Shown here piece by piece: positions 26,641 to 34,757 of a DNA stretch of 64,000 nt. How positions within the stretch are numbered: position 1 is the stretch's first letter; each line of letters begins with the position of its first letter. The stretch is from Lewinella sp. W8. GTDB taxonomy: Bacteria; Bacteroidota; Bacteroidia; Chitinophagales; Saprospiraceae. The translations under genes and the position numbers were made by a program. Below the pieces are notes generated by a model. The model saw nothing but the letters and a program-made list of their open reading frames with translations. It was not told the DNA's origin and ran no database searches. The DNA lies in assembly GCF_004375085.3 (NCBI RefSeq), contig NZ_SNAQ03000011.1, positions 62,001-126,000 on the forward strand. The letters are read 5' to 3'.

Positions 26641-27975
26641 ATGAAATTTTACTCTACCAACAACCCTGATCACCGCACGGATCTGGCCGAAGCCATCTTT
26701 CGCGGGCTACCCGCAGACAACGGTCTTTACATGCCCGAGCGGCTGGAGCCCCTGCCTGAATCTTTCTTCACGGACCTTCCCTACATGTCGTTCGCGGAAA
26801 TTGGCTTCCGGGTAAGTAAGCAATTGCTGGGCGATGCCGTGCCCGAAGCGGACCTAAAGAAGTTGGTCTACGAGGCGGTAAACTTCCCGGCTCCGGTGGT
26901 CAAGCTTGACGACCATCGGTACGTGCTGGAGCTTTTTCACGGACCTTCTCTGGCGTTCAAGGACTTCGGTGCGCGGTTTATGTCTCGCCTCATGGGCCAC
27001 TTCAATCGGGGTAACGACCGTCAGTTGGTCATCCTGGTGGCTACTTCCGGAGACACCGGTGGGGCGGTGGCCGCGGGCTTTTACCAGACGCCGGGAATCG
27101 AGGTAGTGATTCTTTATCCCAAAGGAAAGGTGAGTGCGCTTCAGGAAAAGCAACTCACTACCCTGGGCCACAATATCCATGCGCTGGAGGTGGAGGGCAC
27201 ATTTGATGATTGCCAGGCCATCGTGAAGCGGGCCTTCCTGGACGAAGAATTACGGGAATCCATTCGGCTAAGTTCGGCCAACAGCATCAACATCTCCCGG
27301 TTGATTCCCCAAAGCTTTTACTATTTCGAAGCGTACAAACAACTTGGGGCAGACGGTGATCCGGTGGCCTTTTGTGTGCCCAGCGGGAACTTCGGTAACC
27401 TTACGGCGGGACTACTGGCCCACCGCTTGGGGCTACCGGTGGAGCAGTTTATTGCGGCGACCAACCGAAATGACGTAGTGCCCGAATACCTCCAAACGGG
27501 CGTCTATCGTCCGCGGCCTTCGGTTGCGACTCTCTCCAACGCCATGGACGTTGGTGCGCCCAGCAACTTCGCCCGGATGGCTAATCTCTACGGGCAGGTG
27601 AATGGGCTTGATCCGCTGGAACCCGCCACCCACCGGGGAATGGCTTCGCTCATCAGCGGCTACGCCTACGATGATGCCAGTACGGAAGCGGCCCTGCTGG
27701 AGGTGAAAGAACGTTACGGATACCTCATCGATCCGCACGGAGCAGTCGGTTATCTGGCCCTGAAGGAGTGGCAAAAGGAGCACCCCAATACCCGAGGGGT
27801 AATCCTGGAAACGGCTCACCCCAGCAAATTCAAGCCCGACGTAGAGCGTATCCTGGGGCACCAAATCGAAGTCCCCGAACGTCTGGCGGAGCTGGCCGAC
27901 CGGGAGAAGAAGGCTCGATTAATGTCTACGGACTACACTCCGGTAAAGAATTGGCTGCTGGAAACCTTTGGATAG
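26641..27975 (+). CDS. thrC: Threonine synthase
   Basis: The 444-residue PLP enzyme has the N-terminal MKFYSTNNPDHRTDLAEAI typical of the class, the PLP-lysine motif GPSLAFKDFGARF and the phosphate-binding ATSGDTGGAVA. It converts O-phosphohomoserine to threonine. It is the last gene of thrABC. An inverted repeat at 27997-28026 shortly after the stop probably ends the operon transcript. Confidence 0.97.
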   Translation: MKFYSTNNPDHRTDLAEAIFRGLPADNGLYMPERLEPLPESFFTDLPYMSFAEIGFRVSKQLLGDAVPEADLKKLVYEAVNFPAPVVKLDDHRYVLELFHGPSLAFKDFGARFMSRLMGHFNRGNDRQLVILVATSGDTGGAVAAGFYQTPGIEVVILYPKGKVSALQEKQLTTLGHNIHALEVEGTFDDCQAIVKRAFLDEELRESIRLSSANSINISRLIPQSFYYFEAYKQLGADGDPVAFCVPSGNFGNLTAGLLAHRLGLPVEQFIAATNRNDVVPEYLQTGVYRPRPSVATLSNAMDVGAPSNFARMANLYGQVNGLDPLEPATHRGMASLISGYAYDDASTEAALLEVKERYGYLIDPHGAVGYLALKEWQKEHPNTRGVILETAHPSKFKPDVERILGHQIEVPERLAELADREKKARLMSTDYTPVKNWLLETFG

Positions 27976-27996
27976 ACTAGGGGATAGAGCTTCTTG

Positions 27997-28026
27997 CCGG
28001 GATTGTTCCACGTGGGACAATCCCGG
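27997..28026 (+). terminator. 30-bp inverted repeat after thrC, enclosing a parS-like core
   Basis: Arms of 15 bp with a single G-T pair are centred on CACGTG and followed by TTCTATTTAT. The inverted repeat can act as the thr-operon terminator. Its core 28004-28019 (TGTTCCACGTGGGACA) differs from a consensus parS by one base. Confidence 0.55.
28004..28019. promoter_or_regulatory. parS-like site 1 (one mismatch)
   Basis: TGTTCCACGTGGGACA against the broad consensus TGTTnCACGTGnAACA. It is embedded in the putative thrC terminator, so its role in ParB binding is less sure than that of site 2. Confidence 0.5.
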
Positions 28027-28051
28027 TTCTATTTATGGAGATACGAGGATG

Positions 28052-28067
28052 TGTTCCACGTGGAACA
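28052..28067. promoter_or_regulatory. parS centromere site 2 (perfect palindrome)
   Basis: TGTTCCACGTGGAACA is a perfect 16-bp palindrome identical to the parS version used by several chromosomal ParB proteins, and matches the near-universal consensus. It lies 33 bases after site 1 and about 13 kb from the putative origin. parA/parB are not in the window. Confidence 0.8.
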
Positions 28068-28151
28068 TTTTTTGCGATCACCGCAGGTGCAGTGAAATCC
28101 TCGTGCTTTGCCGGGATGCAATGCGCTTTCCGTACGCAGTAAAGGGGCAAG

Positions 28152-28258
28152 GGATTATTCCAGTAGCACTGCCCTACCCGAGTCATGGCACCTGTACCGG
28201 CTGAGCCGAGTATTCCGCTGCGCTCCACACGCCGCTGCATTTTCTTAAAAATCATTGA
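28152..28258 (-). repeat. Dispersed intergenic repeat, copy 1
   Basis: Read on the minus strand this block resembles 53343-53448 on the plus strand over about 105 bases, with a 23-base identical core (28196-28218 against 53380-53402) containing GAATACTCGGCTCAGCCGG. Neither copy is coding. The two lie in opposite orientation 25 kb apart. The rest of 27976-28420 shows no gene. Confidence 0.6.
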
Positions 28259-28420
28259 TCCCGACGAGCATTGCGCAACCACGGACGCACATTCGGCCAG
28301 GATAAGGAATTCGGTATACGTCCGCACCTGGACGGAAATGAATTAGTAAACACCTCGGGGCATTGGGTGTTACAGGCAATGGCTATCTTAGCCACCCGAA
28401 TAATCAAATACACCCCATAA

Positions 28421-30757
28421 ATGACCAGAATTGCCTTGTTGTTTGTGCTGTGCCTCACCCTGGGTGGGCTATCGGCACAGACTGAGAACATCAACAATAA
28501 TCCGTTTCGCCAGCTTTATACGGAGTTGCCCACACCCAATGTTTACCGTAATGCCGCCGGTGCTCCCGGCCACGAATACTGGCAGCAGCAGGCTGACTAT
28601 GTGATGGAAATTCGCCTGGATGACGCCAATCAGCGCATCTACGGCACCTCTAAGATTACCTACCATAATAACTCTCCTGACGCTCTGGACTACCTCTGGA
28701 TTCAGCTGGACCAGAACGTACGGGCACTGGATAGCGATAGCTACAAAACCTCCACGAGCCGGATGAACGACCGGATGAGCCTGCGTGGTCTGTCCCGCCT
28801 GGAGCCCAGTTTTGACGGTGGATTCAAGATTGATTACGTACGGGACGGTGCCGGCAAGCCGATGCAAACTACCGTGGTGAAGACGATGATGCGGGTAGAT
28901 TTACCCAAGGCCCTCCTGCCCGGAGAAACCACCGACCTGCAACTGAAGTGGTGGTACAACATCAATAACCGCCTGACCGACGGCGGTGGCCGTTCCGGCT
29001 CCGAGTACTTCGAAGAAGACGATAACTTCCTCTACACCATCGCACAGTTCTTCCCCCGGATGGCCGTGTACATCGATAATGAAGGCTGGCAGAACAAGCA
29101 GTTTCTGGGAAGCGGTGAGTTCACCCTCACCTTTGGTGACTACGACGTAAAGATTACCGTACCCGAAGATCACCTCGTCGCTTCCACCGGTACCCTCCAG
29201 AACCCCAACGATGTACTGACCCGTACGCAGCGGAGACGGCTGGAAGAAGCCCGCGACGCCCGCGTTGAACCGGTGATCATTGCCACCCAGGCGGAGGCCA
29301 TCGAGCGGGAAAAGACCAAAGCGACCAAGGAGAAAACCTGGCACTTCAAAGCAGAAAATGTACGGGACTTCGCCTTTGCCTCTTCCCGGAAATTCATCTG
29401 GGACGCCATGGGCGTTGAGCAGTCCGACGGTAGCGTGGTCATGGCCATGTCCATGTACCCCAAAGAGGGTAATCCCCTATGGGAACGCTACAGCACCAAG
29501 GCCGTTGCGCATACCCTCAAGTGGTACACCCACTTCACTTTTGACTACCCCTACCCCGTTGCCTGGTCGATCAACGCGGCCAACATCGGAATGGAGTACC
29601 CGATGATTTGCTTCAATTTCGGTCGGGTCGAAGAAGACGGCACTTACAGTGAGCGGACGAAGTACGGTATGATCGGTGTGATCATCCACGAAGTTGGGCA
29701 CAACTACTTCCCGATGATCGTCAACTCCGACGAACGTCAGTGGACCTGGATGGACGAAGGCCTGAACACCTTTTTGCAGTATTTGACCGAGCAACAGTGG
29801 GAGCGCGGCTACCCCAGCCGCCGTGGCCCCGCCAACAAGATTGTGGATTATATGAAGGGCGACAAGGAGTTCATCTCCCCCATCATGACGAATTCAGAAT
29901 CCGTCTGGCAGTTGGGTAATAATGCCTACGGTAAGCCCGCCGCGGCACTGAACATCCTGCGGGAGACCGTCATGGGCCGGGAGTTGTTCGACTATGCCTT
30001 TAAGAAATACGCCAATCGGTGGAAGTTTAAGCACCCCGCCCCTTCCGACCTTTTCCGGACGATGGAGGATGCCTCCGCCGTGGACCTTGACTGGTTCTGG
30101 CGTGGGTGGTTCTTTACCACCGACCACGTAGACATTAACCTGGCCAGCGTCAAGCCTTACCGGATCAATACCCGCAACCCCGAAGTAGAGAATGCCCTCA
30201 CGCGGGAAATGCAGCAAGAAGCACCCAGAAACATCAGCGACATCCGTTATGCGGAGCAGGAGCAGAAAACGTACGATGAAGAGGATGCAAATCTCAGAGA
30301 TTTTTACAGTTCCTACGATCCGCTGGAGACCACCATGCTCGATAAGGAAGAGTACGAGAAGTACCTGGCTGGACTGAGCGAAGAAGAACGCGCCGTACTG
30401 GCCGCCAATAAGTATTACTACGAGCTGACCTTCAAAAATGAAGGTGGCCTGGTCATGCCCATTATTCTCGAATTCACCTTCGAGGACGGCACGACGGAGG
30501 TTCAACGGATTCCCGCCGAGATCTGGCGTCGTAACTGGAAGGAAGTTTCTAAGGTCTTCCCCTTCGAGAAAAAAGTTGTGGAGATCGAACTCGATCCCTA
30601 CCTGGAAACGGCCGACACGGATCGTAACAACAACTACTACCCCTCCAGAACCGAGACCAATCGTTTCGATCTCTTCCAGAGTCGTCGTGGCGGTGGTGGT
30701 GAAAACCCCATGCAGCGCAGCATGCGGGAGAAAGCCCGGGAAGGGTCCAATCGCTAA
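28421..30757 (+). CDS. M1 family zinc metallopeptidase (aminopeptidase N-like), secreted
   Basis: The 778-residue precursor has a signal peptide (IALLFVLCLTLGGLSAQ). The gluzincin site HEVGHNYFPMIVNSDERQWTWMDEG, near residue 424, supplies the HExxH pair and the third zinc ligand Glu. The exopeptidase GAMEN motif is replaced by IGMEYP, as in a Bacteroidota subgroup. The long N-terminal beta domain fits M1 enzymes. The C-terminus is rich in Arg, Gly and Asn (RRGGGGENPMQRSM). It likely trims peptides in the periplasm; no T9SS domain is seen. Confidence 0.92.
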   Translation: MTRIALLFVLCLTLGGLSAQTENINNNPFRQLYTELPTPNVYRNAAGAPGHEYWQQQADYVMEIRLDDANQRIYGTSKITYHNNSPDALDYLWIQLDQNVRALDSDSYKTSTSRMNDRMSLRGLSRLEPSFDGGFKIDYVRDGAGKPMQTTVVKTMMRVDLPKALLPGETTDLQLKWWYNINNRLTDGGGRSGSEYFEEDDNFLYTIAQFFPRMAVYIDNEGWQNKQFLGSGEFTLTFGDYDVKITVPEDHLVASTGTLQNPNDVLTRTQRRRLEEARDARVEPVIIATQAEAIEREKTKATKEKTWHFKAENVRDFAFASSRKFIWDAMGVEQSDGSVVMAMSMYPKEGNPLWERYSTKAVAHTLKWYTHFTFDYPYPVAWSINAANIGMEYPMICFNFGRVEEDGTYSERTKYGMIGVIIHEVGHNYFPMIVNSDERQWTWMDEGLNTFLQYLTEQQWERGYPSRRGPANKIVDYMKGDKEFISPIMTNSESVWQLGNNAYGKPAAALNILRETVMGRELFDYAFKKYANRWKFKHPAPSDLFRTMEDASAVDLDWFWRGWFFTTDHVDINLASVKPYRINTRNPEVENALTREMQQEAPRNISDIRYAEQEQKTYDEEDANLRDFYSSYDPLETTMLDKEEYEKYLAGLSEEERAVLAANKYYYELTFKNEGGLVMPIILEFTFEDGTTEVQRIPAEIWRRNWKEVSKVFPFEKKVVEIELDPYLETADTDRNNNYYPSRTETNRFDLFQSRRGGGGENPMQRSMREKAREGSNR

Positions 30758-30792
30758 ACGCTAAGATCAGACTACTCAATTTTGATCTATCG

Positions 30793-30826
30793 GGGTCGGG
30801 CAGCCAAAGGTTGTCCGGCCCTGCTT
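30793..30826 (+). terminator. Probable terminator after the M1 peptidase gene
   Basis: A 13-bp stem with G-T pairs (30793-30805 with 30109-equivalent right arm 30809-30821) and loop AAA, followed by TGCTTATTTT. Confidence 0.5.
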
Positions 30827-30903
30827 ATTTTCGGCCCATAAAAACCGGTGGCGGCTAAACCCTTGCTGCTTTCTTCGGTTGCTTACGTACATCATCAGTA
30901 TCC

Positions 30904-32004
30904 ATGGACTATACCAATCCCAGCCTTACCGTAATCAGTAGTCAAGTGCAAGCGGGGGCCGTCCGCTGGCGGAGCCCCTCCAACATTGCCCTGGTGAAAT
31001 ATTGGGGGAAGCACGGAGATCAACTGCCCCAGAATCCTTCCGTAAGCTTTACCCTGAGTGGAGCGGCTTCGGACACGACCTTACGGTATTCCGCAAGAAA
31101 AGAAGCGGGGGAGGGGGTTGCACTCGAACTCTACCTGGACGGAGCACTGAACCCCGCCTTTACCGAACGGACCCAAAAATACTTTCAGCGTCTGTTGCCC
31201 ATCTACCCGTTCCTGAAGCAGCTGAGCTTCCGGATCGAGACCAGCAATAGTTTTCCGCATTCTGCGGGCATCGCCAGCTCCGCTTCGGGCATGAGTGCCC
31301 TGGCCATGTGCCTGGTGGATTTGGAAAGCAAGTTATTCGAAGCATTTCCTGACGATGCAACTATGTTGCATAAGGCTAGCTACCTTGCGCGCTTGGGCTC
31401 CGGATCCGCCTGCCGCTCCGTTTACGGAGGGGCTGCCGTATGGGGAAAGCTCAACGGTCTGGAAGGAAGTTCTGATGAATTTGCCGTGGACGTAGCGGAT
31501 CGACTGCACCCCACTTTCGCCGATTACCACGACGATATTCTGCTGATCTCCAAATCGGAGAAAAGCGTTAGTAGTCGTGCCGGGCACGGCCTGATGGACG
31601 GTAATCCCTACGCAGAGGCCCGCTACGGGCAGGCCAGAAGGAGAACCGAGGAAATGCTTACGGTACTGAAGAACGGCGATCTGGAGCGCTTTGGGGAGCT
31701 GCTGGAAAGCGAGGCCCTCACACTCCACGCCCTCATGATGAGCAGTCACCCCTCCTATATGCTCATCGAGCCGAATACGCTCAAGGCGATTCAGGCCGTC
31801 CGACTCTTCCGGGAGCAAACCGGGCATCCCCTCTACTTTACCCTGGATGCGGGACCCAATTTGCACCTGCTTTACCCCGACAGCATCGCGGATCCCGTGA
31901 AGAGCTTCATTCGGGAACATCTGCTGTACTTCTGTGAAGACAAGATGTACCTGGCCGACCGGGTAGGGAAGGGGCCGGAAGCTTTAGAGGTTAGTGAGGC
32001 GTAA
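30904..32004 (+). CDS. mvaD: Diphosphomevalonate decarboxylase
   Basis: The 366-residue GHMP-family enzyme shows SPSNIALVKYWGK and the SFTLSGA substrate loop near the N-terminus, and the phosphate-binding NSFPHSAGIASSASGMSALA. It converts mevalonate diphosphate to isopentenyl diphosphate with ATP, the last step of the mevalonate pathway, which many Bacteroidota of this lineage use in place of the MEP route. Other mevalonate genes are not in the window; uppS, which consumes isoprenoids, is about 27 kb away. The ATG at 30904 precedes an N-terminal extension of about 18 residues. Confidence 0.93.
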   Translation: MDYTNPSLTVISSQVQAGAVRWRSPSNIALVKYWGKHGDQLPQNPSVSFTLSGAASDTTLRYSARKEAGEGVALELYLDGALNPAFTERTQKYFQRLLPIYPFLKQLSFRIETSNSFPHSAGIASSASGMSALAMCLVDLESKLFEAFPDDATMLHKASYLARLGSGSACRSVYGGAAVWGKLNGLEGSSDEFAVDVADRLHPTFADYHDDILLISKSEKSVSSRAGHGLMDGNPYAEARYGQARRRTEEMLTVLKNGDLERFGELLESEALTLHALMMSSHPSYMLIEPNTLKAIQAVRLFREQTGHPLYFTLDAGPNLHLLYPDSIADPVKSFIREHLLYFCEDKMYLADRVGKGPEALEVSEA

Positions 32005-32106
32005 TTGCTGGCTGGTTCGAGAATAAATTGATTCAAGACCTACTTCCCGAATTCCCCGCGCCATTGGGAGCTGCTTAGCATCACTGCTTGGATACTTTTT
32101 GGCCTT

Positions 32107-32123
32107 GTATACTCGGAGTATAC
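32107..32123. promoter_or_regulatory. Palindrome GTATACTC-G-GAGTATAC
   Basis: Perfect 8-bp arms around one central base. A further GTATAC half lies at 32135-32140. It is a probable protein-binding site or small hairpin, distinct from the four downstream operators. Confidence 0.45.
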
Positions 32124-32213
32124 GGCTTGGTTTTGTATACAGATACGAGAAAATGCTGCGCACAGTAGGTCACGCTGGCTAACGGTAAAGAAGTATGGCT
32201 ATGCTTTTTATGT

Positions 32214-32323
32214 CAACTTAAAGGTTGTCATTTTCGTAATATTGTCAACTTAAAGGTTGGTATTTTGGATAGTAAAGCAACTTTTAGGTTGATGATTTTG
32301 TTTATTTGTCAACTTAAAGGTTG
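32214..32323. promoter_or_regulatory. Four operator repeats with exact 32-bp period
   Basis: CAACTTAAAGGTTG occurs at 32214, 32246 and 32310, and a variant CAACTTTTAGGTTG at 32278. Each starts exactly 32 bases after the last, close to three helical turns, so all sites face the same side of the DNA. The outer CAAC/GTTG bases form an inverted repeat. The 18-base gaps share an ATTTT-G core. The likely ligand is the HTH protein encoded immediately downstream. Confidence 0.75.
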
Positions 32324-32327
32324 ATAA

Positions 32328-32789
32328 ATGCGAAATCTTCCCCAACTCAAACTCCAACTTATGTCTAATAAGTTAGGAGTGTTTAAAGCTTTAAATGAGG
32401 TAGTTATACCCCATGAGGGCTGGATTCGTGCAATACGTGAAAGCCTGAACATGACACTACAACAATTGGCTAACCGACTCGGGGTCTCGAAGGAAGCCGT
32501 ACGACGACTTGAACAACGGGAGCAGGAGGAAGCCATTACGCTTGAGTCTTTGCGGAAAGTCGGTCAGGCGCTGGACATGAAACTGGTCTATGGTTTCATC
32601 ACGATGGATGATTCCCTGGAGGACTACGTGAATCGACGTGCGCGGGAAGTAGCCAGGGAAATTATTGAACGCACCCACCGGCAAATGATCCTGGAGGGCC
32701 AGCAAGTAGACTACGACGCACTGCAGAAAGCCGTTGAGTCATCGGCGGAGGTGATGGTGAACGACGTAGATCGGCAACTATGGACTTAA
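32328..32789 (+). CDS. Mobile mystery protein A (HTH regulator)
   Basis: The 153-residue protein matches the TIGR02612-type family: KLGVFKAL, GWIRAIRESLNMTLQQLANRLGVSKEAVRRLEQRE (a lambda-repressor-type helix-turn-helix at about 33-70), ALDMKLVYGF, and a C-terminal helical part with AREIIERTHRQMILEGQ. It is always paired with a Fic-type protein B and is found on mobile or plastic regions in many phyla. It is probably the operon's autorepressor, acting at the four operators upstream. Its stop overlaps the start of gene B by 10 bases. Toxin-antitoxin function is suspected for the pair but not shown by this sequence. Confidence 0.88.
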   Translation: MRNLPQLKLQLMSNKLGVFKALNEVVIPHEGWIRAIRESLNMTLQQLANRLGVSKEAVRRLEQREQEEAITLESLRKVGQALDMKLVYGFITMDDSLEDYVNRRAREVAREIIERTHRQMILEGQQVDYDALQKAVESSAEVMVNDVDRQLWT

Positions 32790-33385
32790 CGGGCGGATCA
32801 CTGTACGGGCAGACCCCGCTCGACGAAAGTGAGAGCGTCGGGTTGAAGATTAGTATGATTTCCACTCAGGGAGAACTGAATCAGTTTGAACAGGCCAACA
32901 TTGAGCGGGCCATTAAATGGTTGAGGGGAAAGACATTTACGCCAGCGGAGGTGCTGTCGGAAGAATTTGTCCGGCGATTACACCGAAGGATGTTCGGGGA
33001 GGTATGGAAATGGGCGGGAGACTTTCGACGTACGGAAAAGAATATCGGGGTCAGCTGGGTTAAGGTTGCCCTTGAACTGAAAATACTGCTGGAGGATACA
33101 AAGTACTGGATTGACCATGAAGTATTTCCGGAGACAGAAATTGCGATCCGATTCAAACATCGTCTGGTCAGCATTCATTGTTTCCCTAACGGAAACGGGC
33201 GGCACTCCCGAATTATGGCCGACGTTTTGATGGAGAATGTTTTTGTGCGGCGCCCCTTCTCATGGACGGGAAAGCAATTAAGTGACCCGACCTCAACGCG
33301 AAAGGCATACATTAATGCTTTACGGGAGGGTGACCGGGGTGAATTTGAGGCCCTGATTAGTTTCGCGCAGGGTACGACACCGTGA
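32780..33385 (+). CDS. Mobile mystery protein B (Fic-domain protein)
   Basis: The 201-residue protein carries a Fic core: HRRMFGEVWKWAGDFRRTEKNIG and the motif HCFPNGNGRHSRIMAD (canonical HxFx[D/E]GNGRxxR, with Asn in the acidic position, as in this family). Fic enzymes transfer AMP or other nucleotide groups to target hydroxyls. An N-terminal LYGQTPLDESE segment is typical of protein B. Translation is coupled to the HTH gene by a 10-base overlap. A Fic product controlled by a DNA-binding partner suggests a toxin-antitoxin-like module, but the target is unknown. Confidence 0.88.
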   Translation: MDLTGGSLYGQTPLDESESVGLKISMISTQGELNQFEQANIERAIKWLRGKTFTPAEVLSEEFVRRLHRRMFGEVWKWAGDFRRTEKNIGVSWVKVALELKILLEDTKYWIDHEVFPETEIAIRFKHRLVSIHCFPNGNGRHSRIMADVLMENVFVRRPFSWTGKQLSDPTSTRKAYINALREGDRGEFEALISFAQGTTP

Positions 33386-33432
33386 TGATGGATGCGGTGC
33401 AACAAAAATAACCCCTCAGGCGTCCTCTTTTC

Positions 33433-33960
33433 ATGCGGCTATTGTACCAATTATCTTTGCTCTTTCCCCTGCTTCTGGCATCCTGCGTCCGCGCCCAAGA
33501 CGTACCGCCGAGACTGAAAACGGGATATGCGCCCCTCGACGATAAACTTGCCCGGCTGGTGACGGCGGACGAACGCGCCATCAGCGCCAACGAAGCCCGG
33601 GAGCTGGATAATCCAGTTTTCCTGGACGCACGGGAAACAGCGGAGTATCGGGTGAGCCACCTCCCCGGTGCCCTCCACCTTGGGTTTGACCGCATGGATA
33701 TGGGCGTAGTGGAAGAATTGGACCGCGATCGCCCCGTAGTGGTGTACTGTACCGTGGGCTACCGCAGCGAAAGAGCGGCAAAAAAACTGCGGGAAGCCGG
33801 ATTTTCCCGGGTATACAACCTATATGGGAGTCTGTACGCCTGGAAACTGGCCGGATATCCACTGGAAGACGCCGCCGGCAAGGCTACCGAACGGCTACAC
33901 ACCTACAACCGCAAGTGGGGAACCTTCGCACCGGACAGTATTGGTGAAAAAGTGCACTAA
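33433..33960 (+). CDS. Rhodanese-domain lipoprotein
   Basis: The 175-residue precursor has a lipoprotein signal (LSLLFPLLLASC, Cys18 as lipid site). A rhodanese domain fills residues about 45-150 with LDARETAEYRVSHLPGA and the active loop CTVGYRSE (Cys about 106). Rhodaneses carry a persulfide on this Cys and move sulfur to thiols or cyanide. Its neighbour is a convergent TSUP permease that may export sulfite or another sulfur anion, a common pairing. A TTATCTTTG word lies inside the signal-peptide codons and is not counted as a promoter. Confidence 0.88.
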   Translation: MRLLYQLSLLFPLLLASCVRAQDVPPRLKTGYAPLDDKLARLVTADERAISANEARELDNPVFLDARETAEYRVSHLPGALHLGFDRMDMGVVEELDRDRPVVVYCTVGYRSERAAKKLREAGFSRVYNLYGSLYAWKLAGYPLEDAAGKATERLHTYNRKWGTFAPDSIGEKVH

Positions 33961-33969
33961 TTTGATTAT

Positions 33970-34755
33970 TTAATAATAATTTTTAATCGAATTAATTACT
34001 TGAGTAGCAATGAGTAGCCCTCCGCTGATGACCATCAGCGCGATGACCCAGCGGCGAAAAGTAAGGTCACTCATTTTTTTGAGGTAGCGTTTCCCGAGAA
34101 TATTTCCCAGGGTAGCCCCCAGTCCGAGGGCAATACCGTAGGCCCAGTACTGTGCGGTGAGTAAACCAAAGAAGGTGTAGCTGCCGAGCTGGGAGAGGCC
34201 CATGAGGAAAGAATTGGCTGTTTTGGTCGCAATAATTTCTTCTTTACTGACGCCGAGGTTGAGGTAGAAGGGATTGAGCACGGGGCCGAGGGCCCCGATG
34301 AGGGTACTCAGTACGGAAACCAGCAGTCCCAGGGGGAGGAAGTGCCACGCCCGCACCGGAAAGGATTGGGCTCGCTTGCCGAACCGATACTGCCATACGG
34401 TACTGATCAGAAAGAGGCCGACAAAAATTTGTAGCCAGCTGATGCGGACCGCACTGAACACCCAGGCCCCGACGTAGGCGCCGAAAATGGCCGCCGGCGC
34501 GTAGTAGAGAACGATGGACCACTTGATGTCCTTCCAGAATAGGATCAATCGGCTGGGCCGCCCCAGAAAACTGCCAAGGTTGAGTACCGGCGCGGTATGG
34601 ATGGGGCCCAGCACCCAATTCAGGAGCGGGACCAAAATGAGGGCACCACCGCCACCGGCCACCGTCGAAAAGAGAAAGGCCGCTACTCCCGCAAAGAAGA
34701 GTAGGCAACAAAGGGCGGGGCTAACGGTGGGGAGGATTTCCGAAAAGAAAGACAT
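33970..34755 (-). CDS. TSUP family permease (TauE/SafE-like)
   Basis: The 261-residue membrane protein has about eight transmembrane helices. The family signature is GVAAFLFSTVAGGGGALILVPLL in the first helices, and the second half repeats it with LLVSVLSTLIGALGPVLNPFYL. Members export sulfite, sulfolactate or related anions. ATG 34755 (MSFFSEILPTVSP) follows the stop of the upstream minus-strand gene by two bases, so these two are likely cotranscribed. The convergent rhodanese suggests sulfur chemistry; the substrate itself is unknown. Confidence 0.85.
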   Translation of the reverse strand: MSFFSEILPTVSPALCCLLFFAGVAAFLFSTVAGGGGALILVPLLNWVLGPIHTAPVLNLGSFLGRPSRLILFWKDIKWSIVLYYAPAAIFGAYVGAWVFSAVRISWLQIFVGLFLISTVWQYRFGKRAQSFPVRAWHFLPLGLLVSVLSTLIGALGPVLNPFYLNLGVSKEEIIATKTANSFLMGLSQLGSYTFFGLLTAQYWAYGIALGLGATLGNILGKRYLKKMSDLTFRRWVIALMVISGGLLIATQVINSIKNYY

Positions 34756-34757
34756 GG

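Larger units (their letters stand above)
32005..32327. other. Regulatory interval upstream of the mobile mystery protein operon
   Basis: No gene is present. The left half holds a GTATACTC palindrome and the right half four phased copies of a CAACTT...GGTTG operator, annotated separately. The last operator ends 4 bases before the ATG of the regulator gene. Confidence 0.7.

Noticed and set aside
32214-32323. Short CRISPR-like repeat
   Set aside because: Repeats are only 14 bp, spacers 18 bp and partly similar to each other, with no cas genes; position directly before an HTH gene fits operators.
33453-33461. TTATCTTTG promoter-like word
   Set aside because: It lies within the signal-peptide codons of the rhodanese lipoprotein and downstream of its start; taken as chance.
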